From the NCBI RefSeq assembly GCF_003627215.1, contig NZ_CP032677.1, forward strand, positions 2,361,501-2,425,500: DNA of 64,000 nt, written 5' to 3'. Of this stretch, positions 48,316 through 56,963 are shown piece by piece (within the stretch, counting starts at the first letter, position 1; every line of letters begins with the position of its first letter). The position numbers and the translations under genes are program-made. This stretch comes from Pseudomonas sp. Leaf58. Its GTDB lineage: Bacteria > Pseudomonadota > Gammaproteobacteria > Pseudomonadales > Pseudomonadaceae. The notes beneath the pieces are model-generated. The model was not told the DNA's origin and did not search any database. It worked only from the letters and a program-made list of their open reading frames with translations.

Positions 48316-49425
48316 TCATTCGCCCAGCCGCTGCTCACGCGACGGCGGGTAGCCAAAGTAGGCCGCATAGCACTTGCTGAAGTGCGACACCGAGACAAAA
48401 CCGCAGGCCACTGCCACCTCCATCACCGACAGGTCGGAGTACTGCAACAGGCGCCGGCTCTTGGTAATGCGTAGCTCCATGTAATAGCGCCGCGGCGAGG
48501 TGCCCAACTGGGCCTGGAACAGGCGGTCGATCTGCCGGCGCGAGCGCCCGCTGTAAGCAGCCAGCTGGTCGAGGCTGAGGGTTTCCTCGAGGTTGTTCTC
48601 CATCAGTTCGACAATGGTGCGCAGGTGCAGGCTCATGGACTTCTTCGCGCCGGGGCCGACCTGGCGATAACGGGCACCGGAGAACGACAGAATTTCCTCG
48701 ACGCCCTCCGCCAGGCCGTCGCCATACAGCCGGCGCACCAGGCCCAGCATCAGCTCCATGGCGCCATTGGGGCTGGCGGCGCTGAGGCGGTCGCGGTCGA
48801 GGGTGAAGCTGGCCGGGGTGATGCGCGTTTGCGGGCTGCGTTCGGATAGGCTGGCGCGCTGCTCGGGGTGAATGCTGCAACCGTAGTCGTCCAGCACCCC
48901 GGCGCGGCCCAGGAACCAGGCACCATTCCACAGCCCGCCCAGGGCCATGCCGTGTGCCGCGCAATCGCCCAGCAGGCGGTCAAGTTCCGGGTATTTCAAG
49001 GGCGTGCGCAAGCCGCCGCAAATCACCAGCAGGTCCAGCTCCCTCTGTGCCCCGGCGGACAGCTCGGTGGCCACCAGCTCCAGCCCCAGGTCGCTGAGCA
49101 CGCGATCGCCGTCCAGCGACAGCGGGGTGAACTGAAAGCTGTCGGCGCGCAGCAGGTTGGCCGTGACCAGGACATCCATGGCCACGGTGAAGCTGGCCAT
49201 CGAGAAGTGTTCGAGCAACACGAAATCGACCCGATAAGGGGCCTGGGCATTGGCGCTGTTGGGCTTCAGGCGCAGCATGTTGCTGGTACTGGTCTTCTTG
49301 CTGAACTGGCGTGGCGTGGGCACTCTGGACTCCGCTTCCTGGCTGGCCAGGGGAGTGTGGCGGGTGGCCGATGGAAAGACAATCTCCCGGGGGGCGTTGT
49401 CGTATTCCAGGTCGTGTTCAGGCAA
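48316..49425 (-). CDS. GlxA-type AraC-family regulator
   Basis: A regulator of up to 369 residues. A DJ-1/PfpI domain (YRVDFVLLEHFSMASFTVAMDVL to LWNGAWFLGRAGVLDDY; about 60-230) lacks the catalytic cysteine. The AraC helix-turn-helix is LSLDQLAAYSGRSRRQIDRLF and MEVAVACGFVSVSHFSKCYAAYFG. This architecture is shared with pseudomonad regulators of carnitine, arginine and glycine betaine metabolism. The first 50 residues are low in similarity; the ATG of MLRLKPNS at about residue 50 is an alternative start. Confidence 0.88.
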   Translation of the reverse strand: MPEHDLEYDNAPREIVFPSATRHTPLASQEAESRVPTPRQFSKKTSTSNMLRLKPNSANAQAPYRVDFVLLEHFSMASFTVAMDVLVTANLLRADSFQFTPLSLDGDRVLSDLGLELVATELSAGAQRELDLLVICGGLRTPLKYPELDRLLGDCAAHGMALGGLWNGAWFLGRAGVLDDYGCSIHPEQRASLSERSPQTRITPASFTLDRDRLSAASPNGAMELMLGLVRRLYGDGLAEGVEEILSFSGARYRQVGPGAKKSMSLHLRTIVELMENNLEETLSLDQLAAYSGRSRRQIDRLFQAQLGTSPRRYYMELRITKSRRLLQYSDLSVMEVAVACGFVSVSHFSKCYAAYFGYPPSREQRLGE

Positions 49426-49484
49426 CCTGTCTGGCTTGGCCCGTTGCCGCTATGCTGACGCTCACGTCACTGAGGATGCCCTAG

Positions 49485-49955
49485 ATGAAATACGCCGCTG
49501 CCCTGTTGCTTTGCCTGTTGCCACTGCTGGGCAACGCCCTGGAAACGGGTGACAAGCTTGCCCCGTGGACACTGCTCGACCAGTACGACCAGGCCCACAG
49601 TTTAGATGCCGGCACACACATCCTGCTGGTGGCGCGCGACATGGACGGTGCCAAGCTGGTCAAGGCGGCGCTGGCCGAACAGCCCAAGGGTTACCTGGAA
49701 GCGCGCGATGCATTGTTCGTGGCCGACATCCAGCGCATGCCGGCGCTGATCAGTAAACTGTTCGCCATCCCTGCCATGCGGGGCTACAACTACCGGGTGT
49801 TGCTCGACCGGGAAGGGCGGGTGGCCAGCCGTTATCCTGGCCAGGATGGCCAAGTTCAGTGGTTGCAGCTGGAGCAGGGCGCGCTGGTGAGCCAGCGCGC
49901 GTTTGCCGATGCCGCGGCGCTGAAGGCGGCGCTGGAGCGTGCTCCACGGCATTGA
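49485..49955 (+). CDS. Secreted thioredoxin-fold-like protein without CXXC
   Basis: A 156-residue exported protein with signal peptide MKYAAALLLCLLPLLGNA. The pattern LAPWTLLDQYDQAHSLD, HILLVARDMDGAKLVKAAL and YRVLLDREGRVASRYPGQDG resembles a thioredoxin/AhpC fold, but no redox cysteine pair is present. Function unknown. Monocistronic; divergent from the GlxA-type gene. Confidence 0.75.
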   Translation: MKYAAALLLCLLPLLGNALETGDKLAPWTLLDQYDQAHSLDAGTHILLVARDMDGAKLVKAALAEQPKGYLEARDALFVADIQRMPALISKLFAIPAMRGYNYRVLLDREGRVASRYPGQDGQVQWLQLEQGALVSQRAFADAAALKAALERAPRH

Positions 49956-50051
49956 GGTTCGCCTGTGATGCCCCTAAAGCCAGCCAAATCAATCTGAACC
50001 CTCAGCGCCTTCGGCAACCCAAGCCATTACATGCCAATTGGGAGAGCGCTC

Positions 50052-50264
50052 ATGGAAATCGGAACGATCTGGATCATTATCGCGGCCTTGGTGATCCTGC
50101 TGGAAATCTGGGCCATCTGGCACATCATCGGCAGCGACCGGCGCGCCGAGCGCAAGATGCTGTGGATTGTCTTCGTGGTCTACGCACCGCTCCCCGGGTT
50201 GTTGTTCTGGGCCTGGCGCGGGCCGCGGGCGGTGAAGGGCAGGGCGGTACTCCAGGAAAAATGA
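50052..50264 (+). CDS. Small two-helix membrane protein (PLDc_N-like)
   Basis: A 70-residue protein with two membrane helices (IWIIIAALVILLEIWAIWHIIG and MLWIVFVVYAPLPGLLFWAW) separated by a basic loop, as in the PLDc_N domain found at the N-terminus of some cardiolipin synthases and alone in small proteins. The ATG at 50052 follows GGGAGAGCGC. Role unknown. A strong bidirectional terminator follows. Confidence 0.8.
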   Translation: MEIGTIWIIIAALVILLEIWAIWHIIGSDRRAERKMLWIVFVVYAPLPGLLFWAWRGPRAVKGRAVLQEK

Positions 50265-50269
50265 CAGTG

Positions 50270-50303
50270 CCCGGCATCAGGCGCGGGGGCGCCTGATGCC
50301 GGG
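50270..50303. terminator. Bidirectional terminator
   Basis: CCCGGCATCAGGCGC-GGGG-GCGCCTGATGCCGGG has 15-base perfect arms, followed by TTTA. It lies between the convergent genes ending at 50264 and 50310. Confidence 0.9.
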
Positions 50304-50309
50304 TTTACG

Positions 50310-50630
50310 CTAGACGATGCTGAAGCGGATCGCCGGCCCCAGGCCGTCGACCATCAGGCAGCCATAGAACTTCACACTCGTCAGTACACGTAGGCGCTTG
50401 AGCTCCGCGTGGATATGATTGCGGATCAGCCGCTCGGCTTCGTTGACCTGGTCAACGGGCGTGACGCTGTCGAGCTGGACCAACCCAAGCAGGGTGGTTT
50501 CGATGTGTTCCACAGTATCTAGCCCGATGTTCTCGCGCAGGTGCTGACGTGCCTGTGCCGCATCATATTCATCCTCATCGGGGTTGCGCGGCTTGATGGT
50601 GTAGGCGAGTAGAAATTCGTGTTTGCTCAT
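50310..50630 (-). CDS. Conserved small protein of unknown function
   Basis: A 106-residue soluble protein, starting MSKHEFLLAYTIKPRN. It has a mixed alpha/beta pattern: two strands flanking a charged helical region (YDAAQARQHLRENIGLDTVE). I do not recognise a family. The ATG at 50630 is preceded by AAGGAA. It stands alone between the PLDc_N-like gene and RidA. Confidence 0.6.
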   Translation of the reverse strand: MSKHEFLLAYTIKPRNPDEDEYDAAQARQHLRENIGLDTVEHIETTLLGLVQLDSVTPVDQVNEAERLIRNHIHAELKRLRVLTSVKFYGCLMVDGLGPAIRFSIV

Positions 50631-50821
50631 GGTGTTTTCCTTGCTGCATACAGGCCTCCGTGCCGGGCCTTGCAATCTAGCGCCTGGCGGCCACAGGGCA
50701 AACAGACGCGTGGTTCAAGGGCACTCGTGCACTGTGCGAAACGTCCTACATCCCACACTTGACCTCGACTTAACTCAAGGTTCGATACTGCGCCACTCTT
50801 TCGATCGATCGAGGGCTTACC

Positions 50822-51229
50822 GTGACCCGTTCCATGTTCCAGCTAAGTAACCCAGCAGGCTTGTACGACCCCAGTGGCAATGCCTATTCCCATGTTGCCG
50901 AGGTGCGTGCCGACAGCCGCCTGTTGTTCATCGCCGGCCAGGGCGGGGAGGACTGTAACGGGCAGCTTTCGCCCCTGTTCGCCGAGCAGGCGCGCCAGGC
51001 GCTGGCCAACCTGCAGTTGGCCCTGGCCTGCAAAGGCGCCAGCCTGGCCCAGGTGTTCAAGTTGACCCTGTTGGTTGTCGAGCATTGCGAAGCGCGCCTG
51101 CGCGAGTGGGTAGCCGAGGCTGACCGGGCCTGGGGCCCGCACATGAAGCCGACCTGCACGCTGATACCGGTGCCGCGGCTGGCACTGGACGGCATGCTGG
51201 TAGAGATCGAGGCCATCGCAGCGCTGTAG
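50822..51229 (+). CDS. RidA/YjgF-family protein
   Basis: A 131-135-residue RidA-like protein: LLFIAGQGGEDCNGQL, ARQALANLQLALACKGASLAQVFKLTLLVVEHCE, and the terminal RLALDGMLVEIEAIA. RidA deaminates reactive enamines, but the key arginine of the true RidA motif (near GPHMKPTCTLIPVPRLA) has an unusual setting, so this is probably one of the RidA subfamilies of unknown role. The start is GTG at 50822 or ATG at 50834. Confidence 0.88.
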   Translation: MTRSMFQLSNPAGLYDPSGNAYSHVAEVRADSRLLFIAGQGGEDCNGQLSPLFAEQARQALANLQLALACKGASLAQVFKLTLLVVEHCEARLREWVAEADRAWGPHMKPTCTLIPVPRLALDGMLVEIEAIAAL

Positions 51230-51338
51230 CCCGCCGCAATGGGTGGTGGCGCCAAACAAACGCGTTGTTGTATCTCGCTGCGGGTGGTATGAGCATGTGC
51301 GCCATAACGACCGTTTCTTTCTCAGAGGTGACAACACC

Positions 51339-52211
51339 ATGAGCTCCGGCACCACCACGCTTACTGACCGCAAGGCCCGGCCCTGGCTGTGGCCCGCACT
51401 TTTCAGCCTAGTCGCCTTCGCTGCCAACTCGGTGTTCTGCCGGCTGGCGCTGAAAGACGGCGCAATTGACCCGGTCTCCTTCACCATGGTGCGGCTGGCC
51501 AGTGGCGCGCTGTTGCTGCTGCTGTTGATCCGCTTGCGCAAACCCGCGCTCGCCATGGGCGGCAGCTGGCGAGGCGGCCTGGCCCTGTTCCTCTACGCCT
51601 TCTTGTTTTCTGCGGCGTACCTGCAATTGGGCGCGGGCGCAGGGGCGTTGCTGCTGTTTGGCGCGGTGCAGATCACCATGTTCGGGTTCGCCTGGTACCA
51701 AGGCGAACGCTTCAGTGCGCGAGTGCTGTTGGGCATGCTGATTGCCTTTGCCGGCCTGCTGATACTGCTGTTGCCCGGCAGCGAAGCCCCTCCTTTGGCC
51801 AGCGCCTTGCTGATGGCCGCCGCGGGCGTGGCCTGGGGCGTGTACTCGCTGCTGGGCAAAGGTTCGCCCAGGCCGTTGGCCGATACTGCCGGCAATTTCG
51901 CCCGCAGCCTGCCGTGCCTGGTGCTGCTGGCGCCGATGCTGTTACTGGGCGCCGGCCTACAGCTAACCCCGCTTGGCTTGCTGTATGCCCTGTGCTCTGG
52001 TGTGCTGGCCTCGGCGACGGGCTATGCCGTGTGGTACGGCGTGGTGCGGCAGATTAGCGCCCAGCAGGCGGCAACCCTGCAGCTAAGCGTGCCGGTGATT
52101 GCCGCACTGGGTGGGGTGGTGCTGATCGGTGAGCCGTTGTCATTGCGCTTGCTGTTGGCATGTGTGGTGGTGTTGGGTGGTATTGCCCTGGCGCTGGCGT
52201 CGCGTCGTTAA
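51339..52211 (+). CDS. EamA/DMT-family transporter
   Basis: A 290-residue membrane protein with ten segments and two EamA repeats (WPALFSLVAFAANSVFCRLAL and LYALCSGVLASATGYAVWYGVVR). Substrate unknown. The start at 51339 follows AGAGGTGAC. It is 109 bases downstream of the RidA-like gene on the same strand and overlaps the convergent TorF gene by 4 bases. Confidence 0.92.
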   Translation: MSSGTTTLTDRKARPWLWPALFSLVAFAANSVFCRLALKDGAIDPVSFTMVRLASGALLLLLLIRLRKPALAMGGSWRGGLALFLYAFLFSAAYLQLGAGAGALLLFGAVQITMFGFAWYQGERFSARVLLGMLIAFAGLLILLLPGSEAPPLASALLMAAAGVAWGVYSLLGKGSPRPLADTAGNFARSLPCLVLLAPMLLLGAGLQLTPLGLLYALCSGVLASATGYAVWYGVVRQISAQQAATLQLSVPVIAALGGVVLIGEPLSLRLLLACVVVLGGIALALASRR

Positions 52212-52927
52212 AAGAAGCGGCGCTGCGCCTTGAACGTCACCATGCTGTCGCAATAGCTGTTGATGCCCGAATAGGCATCACAACTGCCGCCACTGAGGTT
52301 GGAATTGCTGTAGACCAAGTTCAGGTCGATGCCAAGCCAAGGGCGCGACAGTTCCAACGTCCAATCGGAAAAGGTACTCACCGGGTTGCCATTGCTGATG
52401 GTGAATGGCGTGCCCAGGCGGTGATGGGCGAGCTTGATGGTGAGGTCGAGGTCGAACAGCGGCAGTTGGCCGAAGTCGGCGAACAAGGTACTGGTGCGGT
52501 TGTCGGGGTTGTCGCGCAGCGCTCCGCCAAATCGGCTGCCCAGGACCGACACCCCGCCGTACAGGGCATAGCTGTCGGGGCCTGCGAGGTTTGGCTGGCT
52601 ATAATGGATCAACCCCACCTCGTAGCCCAAGCTGTTGTCGAAGCGGTGCTTGTAACCCAGGTAACTGTCCAGCCGTAGGGTGGAGTTGGATGACACGCCC
52701 ATGCTTGGGGCGTACTGGCCCAGGTACCAGCCACTGCGGTGGCTGAAGTCGAGGCCGCCGTGGAATGCCCCGATGGCGCTGGGCGAGATCAGCCCTTGGG
52801 CCATACTGCGTGAGGGTGTGGTGCCGAGCGTGAGGTCGAAATTACCCAATTCGCGTTTGATTTGCTGAGCCAACAGCACTGGGCTGAACAGCAGTGCAGC
52901 ACTCAGCAACAGAAGGGGCCTGGTCAT
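52208..52927 (-). CDS. TorF-family outer-membrane beta-barrel protein
   Basis: A 239-residue protein with a signal peptide (MTRPLLLLSAALLFSPVLLA). Alternating hydrophobic strands (GLDFSHRSGWYLGQYA, YEVGLIHYSQPN, YALYGGVSVLGSRFGGAL) end in the outer-membrane sorting signal RRFF with a terminal aromatic. The pattern fits the TorF/Gcw_chp putative porin family. It is a small channel of unknown solute preference. Convergent with the DMT gene. Confidence 0.85.
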   Translation of the reverse strand: MTRPLLLLSAALLFSPVLLAQQIKRELGNFDLTLGTTPSRSMAQGLISPSAIGAFHGGLDFSHRSGWYLGQYAPSMGVSSNSTLRLDSYLGYKHRFDNSLGYEVGLIHYSQPNLAGPDSYALYGGVSVLGSRFGGALRDNPDNRTSTLFADFGQLPLFDLDLTIKLAHHRLGTPFTISNGNPVSTFSDWTLELSRPWLGIDLNLVYSNSNLSGGSCDAYSGINSYCDSMVTFKAQRRFF

Positions 52928-53008
52928 GGTCTCCGTCCTGGAAGGCTTGCGGTTGAGCGGTAAAGCATACCTGTGCAGTTGGCGGGAGGGAACCGTTGGC
53001 TAGGCCAC

Positions 53009-53260
53009 TCAGCCTTTGGTCGAACGGTCGCCGTCGGCGGCTTCGGTCACCACCGGCAGGCTGCCGGCACGCTGGATTACCCGCCGTTGCTGCTCGTAGT
53101 CGTCCAGCGACAGACCACGGCGTTGCAGTGCTTCCAGTTGCAGTTGATGGGTTTCTTCGGCGGTGAAGGGGCGCAGTTCGGGGTGGCTGGCACAGCCGCT
53201 GATGAGCGCGATGGCAACAACGGCGAGGGCGGTGGGCAGCAGGCGGGCCAGGGTGTTCAT
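53009..53260 (-). CDS. Small lipoprotein
   Basis: An 83-residue protein with a lipoprotein signal peptide ending ALISGC (lipobox cysteine at about 23). The mature part is short and charged (LRPFTAEETHQLQLEALQRRG). Function unknown. Confidence 0.8.
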   Translation of the reverse strand: MNTLARLLPTALAVVAIALISGCASHPELRPFTAEETHQLQLEALQRRGLSLDDYEQQRRVIQRAGSLPVVTEAADGDRSTKG

Positions 53261-53390
53261 CAGGGTGCTCCAGGGGCCGGGGTCGTGGGCGACGCGTCAA
53301 TGGAGCTAGGTTATTCGGCCAGGCCGTGCGGTAGAAATTGCCATTCTCGATAGTGACTATTGATGGTTCCAGGTGAACCGGGAGGGTGTG

Positions 53391-54050
53391 ATGGCGCAAG
53401 ACCAACAACCGCGCAAATGGGGCGTGCTGGAACCGATCGACCGGATCACCGAAGTCATCTTTGGCCTGTTGATGGCGATGACCTTCATCGGCTCACTCAG
53501 CGTTGCTACCGCGGGGCGCGAGGATGCCCGGCTGATGCTGATTGCTGCGTTTGGCTGCAACCTGGCCTGGGGCCTGGCCGATGCGGTCATCTATTTGCTG
53601 CGCACCTGGACCGAACGCACCCGCAGCCGTACCTTGCTGGCCCACCTGCAGGTCGCTGAAGGCAGCCAGGGGCGCCGATTGATTGCCGATGCGCTGCCAG
53701 AGCGTATTTGTCTGGCACTGGATGAAGACGGGCTGGAGTTGCTACGCGGGCGGATGCTGGGGGATGGCGCCCGCCCGTTGCCGCCACGGCTGGGGATGGA
53801 TGACCTCAAGGCTGCCCTTGCTACCTTCCTGCTGGTGGTACTGGCGACATTCCCGATGGTTATCCCGTTCTTGTTGATTGAAACCACATCCACGGCTATT
53901 CGCGTGTCGCACCTGGTCGCGTTGGCCATGCTTTACCTGGCGGGGTGGCTGCTGGCGCGTTATTCCGGCGGGCGCACCCAACTGACCGGCGTGGTCCTGG
54001 CCGCTGTCGGGGCGGCGCTGATCCTGGCAATCATTGCCTTGGGCGGCTGA
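53391..54050 (+). CDS. VIT1/CCC1-like membrane protein
   Basis: A 219-residue membrane protein with about five helices. The opening WGVLEPIDRITEVIFGLLMAMTFIGSLSV and the later FLLVVLATFPMVIPFLLIE resemble the VIT1/CCC1 iron/manganese transporter family; the middle domain (about 90-130) is cytoplasmic. The ion is not known. The ATG at 53391 follows GGGAGGGTGTG. Confidence 0.75.
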   Translation: MAQDQQPRKWGVLEPIDRITEVIFGLLMAMTFIGSLSVATAGREDARLMLIAAFGCNLAWGLADAVIYLLRTWTERTRSRTLLAHLQVAEGSQGRRLIADALPERICLALDEDGLELLRGRMLGDGARPLPPRLGMDDLKAALATFLLVVLATFPMVIPFLLIETTSTAIRVSHLVALAMLYLAGWLLARYSGGRTQLTGVVLAAVGAALILAIIALGG

Positions 54051-54061
54051 GCAGCGCCCGC

Positions 54062-54307
54062 TCAGTATTTGATGTCGCGGGCGCGCTCGCGGGCTTGCTG
54101 CTTGGTGTGGCGCTTGTCCTGCCGGCAGCCGGCGTTGCTCTGCTGGTCAGCGTGGCGGCAGTCCTGCTTGGTCTGGCGCGCGTCTTGGCGGGTTTCCTGG
54201 CGCACGTCACGGGCCTCGCGGCGCCGTTCGGCGCGGTCGGTGGCCGCCCACGCCGAGGTGCACAGCGCGGTCAGCAAGATGGCGGCGATGAAGCGGGGGG
54301 TGTTCAT
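54062..54307 (-). CDS. Small exported, highly charged protein
   Basis: An 81-residue protein with a signal peptide (MNTPRFIAAILLTALCTSAWA). The mature part is a run of arginine, glutamate, lysine and glutamine with RREARDVRQETRQDARQTKQ-type repeats and two cysteines, predicted as a single helix. No function is known to me. Confidence 0.7.
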   Translation of the reverse strand: MNTPRFIAAILLTALCTSAWAATDRAERRREARDVRQETRQDARQTKQDCRHADQQSNAGCRQDKRHTKQQARERARDIKY

Positions 54308-54341
54308 CGGGGCGGGCTCCTGTTTGAACATTACTCGTTAT

Positions 54342-54428
54342 ACCTGTGCCGGCCCTTTCGCGGGCAAGCCCGCTCGACCCACACACACCCATGTGAGCGG
54401 GCTTGCCCGCGAAAGGGCCGGTACAGGT
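54342..54428. repeat. Large inverted REP pair (34-base arms)
   Basis: Arms 54342-54375 and 54395-54428 are inverse complements with a single mismatch (core GGCCCTTTCGCGGGCAAGCC). The 19-base loop contains CACACACAC. It lies between two divergent genes. Confidence 0.93.
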
Positions 54429-54579
54429 CAATTACAGATGCCAACCTAGCTGCGGTATAGATTCAAAAGCAGCAAACACCACTGCCCTTGGAACGCAAAA
54501 GTTTGCGCGCCCCGATCTGGCCAAAAACACCGCCATTGCTACCCTTAAGCCACGCGGTCTGAGCCCATGGGGAGAAGCG

Positions 54580-56049
54580 ATGCGCATGCCATTGTTAGTG
54601 GTCCTGTCGGCGGTGTTCTATTTGGGGGCTATACCCAGCCTGGTGCTGGCAGAAGACGTACCAGCCCCCGACCCGGCACCTCAAGCCGACACGGTCGCGG
54701 CCAAGGACGCGGTATTTACCCAAGAGCAACTGGACCAGATGCTCGCACCCATCGCCTTGTACCCTGATGCGCTGCTGGCCCAGGTGCTGATGGCATCCAC
54801 TTACCCGGGGCAGGTAAACGAAGCCGTAACTTGGTCCAAGGCCAACCCCAAGGCCTCCGGCGACGATGCAGTGAGGCAGGTGGCGAAGCAGCCATGGGAC
54901 CCGAGTGTACAAGCGCTGGTGGCCTTCCCGCAGGTGCTGGCAACCCTGGGCCAGGACCCGGTCTGGGTCCAGCGCCTGGGCGACGCCTTTCTCGCACAGC
55001 CCGACGATGTCATGGGCGGCGTGCAACGCCTGCGTCACCAGGCCCAGGTCGCCGGCAACCTGCAGAGCAACCAGTACCAGAACGTGACTGTGCAGGCCGC
55101 CCCGGCACCGGCCCCAGCGCCGGTCTCCAGTGGCAGCAGCACCCAGGTAGTCGCGGCCAGCAGCCCGCCCACCACCATCATCATCGAGCCGGCCGACCCA
55201 CAAGTGGTGTACGTGCCCAGCTACAACCCGACCACCACCTACGGTACCTGGGCCTACCCGGCCTCCCCGCCGCCGTATTACCCGCCACCGCCCATGTACT
55301 ACCCCGGTTCTGCGTTGGTTGCTGGCCTGGCCTTCGGTACCGGCGTAGCGATCGTAGCCTCGCTGTGGGGCGATTGTGACTGGGGCAACAATGACATCGA
55401 TATCGACGTCAATCGCTACAACAACATCAACGGCAATAACCGCATCACCAACAACCAGAACAAATGGCAGCACAACGCCGCCAACCGCGACGGTGTGCCG
55501 TACCGCGACGCCCGCAGCCGCCAGCAGTATGGCCGCCAGTTGGACGGTGCCACGCAGCGTACCGCCTTCCGTGGCGACGACGCCCAGCGCGCCCAGGCGC
55601 GGGATAAGGCCAGGGCTTCGATGGACCGCGCCGGCATTGAAAGGCCGGCCAGCAGTAACCGTCAGGCACGCCAGCAAATGCGTGAGGCGCAAGCAGGCAA
55701 TTCGGCTGGCAACCGTATGCAGCCCCGTAACGATAACCCGAGGGCAGCCGACCGCGGGCAGCAAACACGCGACAGCCAGCCGCGCCCACAGCAAACCCCG
55801 GCAAACCAGCGTAGGCAGAGTGAAGGCCAGGCACGGCAAACAGCGCAGAACCGGCCCAGCAACAGCGCCGGGCGGGCCCGCAATAATGCCTTCGATGGCG
55901 TGCGTTCACCGTCGCGCACCAGCGCGCAGGCCAGCCGTGGCCGCACCAGCCAGTCGTTCGCCCAGCGGCCCAGCACGTCGCGCGCCGCCGGGCACCAGAT
56001 TTCCAGGCCCAGTGCCCCCGCACGCCGTGGCGGAGGTGGCCGTCGATGA
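54580..56049 (+). CDS. DUF3300 envelope protein
   Basis: A 489-residue exported protein. A signal peptide (MRMPLLVVLSAVFYLGAIPS) is followed by the DUF3300 domain (FTQEQLDQMLAPIALYPDALLAQVLMASTYPGQVNEAV in pieces) and VQALVAFPQVLATLGQDPVWVQRLGDAF. A Pro/Tyr-rich tract (PPPYYPPPPMYYPG), one hydrophobic glycine-rich segment (LVAGLAFGTGVAIVASLW) and a long disordered tail rich in Gln, Arg, Asn and Ser follow. It is translationally coupled to the next gene by a 4-base overlap. Cellular role unknown. Confidence 0.88.
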   Translation: MRMPLLVVLSAVFYLGAIPSLVLAEDVPAPDPAPQADTVAAKDAVFTQEQLDQMLAPIALYPDALLAQVLMASTYPGQVNEAVTWSKANPKASGDDAVRQVAKQPWDPSVQALVAFPQVLATLGQDPVWVQRLGDAFLAQPDDVMGGVQRLRHQAQVAGNLQSNQYQNVTVQAAPAPAPAPVSSGSSTQVVAASSPPTTIIIEPADPQVVYVPSYNPTTTYGTWAYPASPPPYYPPPPMYYPGSALVAGLAFGTGVAIVASLWGDCDWGNNDIDIDVNRYNNINGNNRITNNQNKWQHNAANRDGVPYRDARSRQQYGRQLDGATQRTAFRGDDAQRAQARDKARASMDRAGIERPASSNRQARQQMREAQAGNSAGNRMQPRNDNPRAADRGQQTRDSQPRPQQTPANQRRQSEGQARQTAQNRPSNSAGRARNNAFDGVRSPSRTSAQASRGRTSQSFAQRPSTSRAAGHQISRPSAPARRGGGGRR

Positions 56050-56939
56050 ACCGTCAATCGATAGCGGCACTGGTGCTGGCAGCCGGTATGGCCTGGTCGA
56101 ACCTGGCCGCTGCGCAGGAAACTTTCCCAACACCCGAGAAGGCTGTGGAATCCTTCGTGGCGGCACTTGGCGCGGAGCAGCCTGATGAAGCCCGCCTGGC
56201 CCAACTGCTGGGCGATGACTGGCGTACCTACATTCCGCGCGGGGGGGTACAACGCAGCGACGTGGACACCTTCCTGGAGCAGTATCGTGCGCAGCACAGC
56301 ATCGCCATGTCGGGTGAGGGCAAGGCCATCCTCGCGGTGGGCAGTGACCACTGGACCCTGCCCATTCCGTTGACCAAAGGCAACCAGGGTTGGCGCTTCG
56401 ACCTCAAGGCCGGCAGCGCCGAAATCCGCGCCCGGCGGATTGGCCGCAACGAGCTAGGGGCCATGCAGTCGCTACTGGCCTACCACGATGCGCAGATGGA
56501 CTATGCCACCCAAGACCACAACGGCAACGGCGCGCTGGAATACGCGCAGAAGATTTTCAGCGAGCCTGGCAAGCATGACGGGCTGTACTGGGATGATGAC
56601 GGTGACGGGCAAGTCAGCCCACTGGGCCCGCTATTCGGCCAGGACGTGGTCGGTGACGCCTGGTATGGCTACCACTTCCGCATCCTCGATGCACAAGGCC
56701 CGTCTGCCCCCGGGGGGGCCTACAGCTACCTGATCGGCAACCAGATGAGCCGCGGCTTTGCCATGGTCGCCTGGCCGGCGAAGTACAATGACACCGGGGT
56801 AATGAGCTTCATGATCAGCCATGACGGTGAGGTGTTCGAAAAAGACCTCGGGCCGCATGGCGACAGGCTGGCCAAAGAGATGAAACGCTTCGACCCAGAT
56901 GACAGCTGGAAGGTGGTGGACGTACCGGCGGGGGATTGA
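56046..56939 (+). CDS. DUF2950 exported protein
   Basis: A 297-residue protein with signal peptide MNRQSIAALVLAAGMAWSNLAAA and the DUF2950 domain: FPTPEKAVESFVAALGAEQPD, LLGDDWRTYIPRGGV, GGAYSYLIGNQMSRGFAMVAWPA and SFMISHDGEVFEKDLGP. A DHNGNG/DDDGDG pair (about 160-185) resembles calcium-binding loops. Begins within the DUF3300 stop (ATGA), so the two are one operon. Partners recur in many proteobacteria, but the function is not established. Confidence 0.88.
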   Translation: MNRQSIAALVLAAGMAWSNLAAAQETFPTPEKAVESFVAALGAEQPDEARLAQLLGDDWRTYIPRGGVQRSDVDTFLEQYRAQHSIAMSGEGKAILAVGSDHWTLPIPLTKGNQGWRFDLKAGSAEIRARRIGRNELGAMQSLLAYHDAQMDYATQDHNGNGALEYAQKIFSEPGKHDGLYWDDDGDGQVSPLGPLFGQDVVGDAWYGYHFRILDAQGPSAPGGAYSYLIGNQMSRGFAMVAWPAKYNDTGVMSFMISHDGEVFEKDLGPHGDRLAKEMKRFDPDDSWKVVDVPAGD

Positions 56940-56963
56940 ATGGGTCGTACCCCCGTGGCCGGT

